Shown here: positions 5,031 to 5,155 of the stretch, one piece after another
Numbering within the stretch: position 1 is the stretch's first letter
How the letters are laid out: each line of letters begins with the position of its first letter
DNA from: Actinomycetes bacterium
GTDB taxonomy: Bacteria; Actinomycetota; Acidimicrobiia; Acidimicrobiales; Microtrichaceae
DNA length: 5,155 nt
Direction of reading: 5' to 3'
NCBI GenBank assembly: GCA_023392475.1
Contig: JAEVZA010000027.1
Span: forward strand, 1-5,155
The notes under the pieces: generated by a model
What the model was told of the DNA's origin: nothing
The model's input: only the letters and a program-made list of their open reading frames with translations
Databases searched by the model: none
Made by a program: the position numbers and the translations under genes

Positions 5031-5155
5031 ATGGCCAAGGAGAAGTTCGAGCGGACGAAGCCTCATGTGAACGTGGGGACGATGGGTCACATCGATCATG
5101 GGAAGACGACGTTGACGGCGGCGATCACGAAGACGTTGGCGGATCGTGTGCCGGG
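5031..5155 (+). CDS. tuf: Elongation factor Tu, N-terminal fragment (runs off window)
   Basis: The first 41 codons plus two bases of EF-Tu, which is normally near 395 residues. EF-Tu in its GTP form carries aminoacyl-tRNA to the ribosomal A site. The start MAKEKFERTKPHVNVGTMGH is characteristic, and the P-loop GHIDHGKTT is at residues 19-27. IDHGKTTLTAAITK separates it from EF-G, which has IDAGKTTTTERI here. It is the last visible gene of the str operon, 127 nt after fusA, a gap wide enough for its own leader. Codon use is odd: Thr is ACG in all seven cases, Leu is TTG twice out of two, Val is GTG three of three, and CCT, CAT, GAT, CGT and GGG appear. fusA favours C-ending codons instead. The ATG at 5031 is supported by the conserved N-terminus. 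Confidence 0.97.
   Translation, partial: MAKEKFERTKPHVNVGTMGHIDHGKTTLTAAITKTLADRVP

Noticed and set aside
2090..5038. Very long minus-strand open frame (about 980 codons) opposite rpsL, rpsG and fusA
   Set aside because: It mirrors three certain genes. Its translation is dominated by low-complexity runs of Val, Asp, Leu, Arg and His, as expected from reading C-ending GC-rich codons backwards. No domain or plausible RBS is seen.

Overview
This is a strongly GC-rich window in which all genes lie on the plus strand. It holds the junction between the RNA polymerase genes and the 'str' ribosomal operon: the 3' part of rpoC, then complete rpsL (S12), rpsG (S7) and fusA (EF-G), and the first 41 codons of tuf (EF-Tu). 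No mobile element, tRNA, CRISPR array or novel gene cassette is visible. The order rpoC / rpsL-rpsG-fusA-tuf, the GC content, S12 beginning VPTIEQLVRKGR, S7 beginning MPRKGPAPRR, and a trigger loop without the large enterobacterial SI3 insertion all point to Actinomycetota. The Acidimicrobiia are a plausible but unproven placement.

Layout. Positions 1-1639 encode the last 545 residues of beta prime, including bridge helix, trigger loop and C-terminal segments. Positions 1640-1902 contain no gene. They begin with a long G+C-rich hairpin (1644-1678) that looks like the rpoC terminator. Its 3' arm overlaps the -35 box of a good sigma-A-type promoter (TTGCCA, 17 nt, TAACCT) that should drive the str operon. 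A leader of about 195 nt with several stem-loops follows. rpsL (1903-2274) and rpsG (2276-2746) are separated by one base. fusA (2807-4903) follows after 60 nt. tuf begins at 5031 after a 127-nt spacer that carries a perfect hairpin.

How the genes work together: beta prime is the catalytic-side subunit of transcription. S12 and S7 are 30S proteins of the decoding centre and the head/E-site region, EF-G drives translocation, and EF-Tu delivers aminoacyl-tRNA. Grouping them lets transcription and translation capacity be co-regulated.

The gene set is ordinary, but several details are not. The beta prime fragment has lost all four cysteines of the normally conserved second zinc site and contains no cysteine at all. 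The residue just before the GARKG start of the bridge helix is proline instead of the usual histidine. The terminator and the next promoter are fused. The spacer where E. coli S7 represses its operon is reduced to one base, while a long structured leader lies upstream. The start of tuf uses codons quite unlike fusA, rpsG and rpsL.
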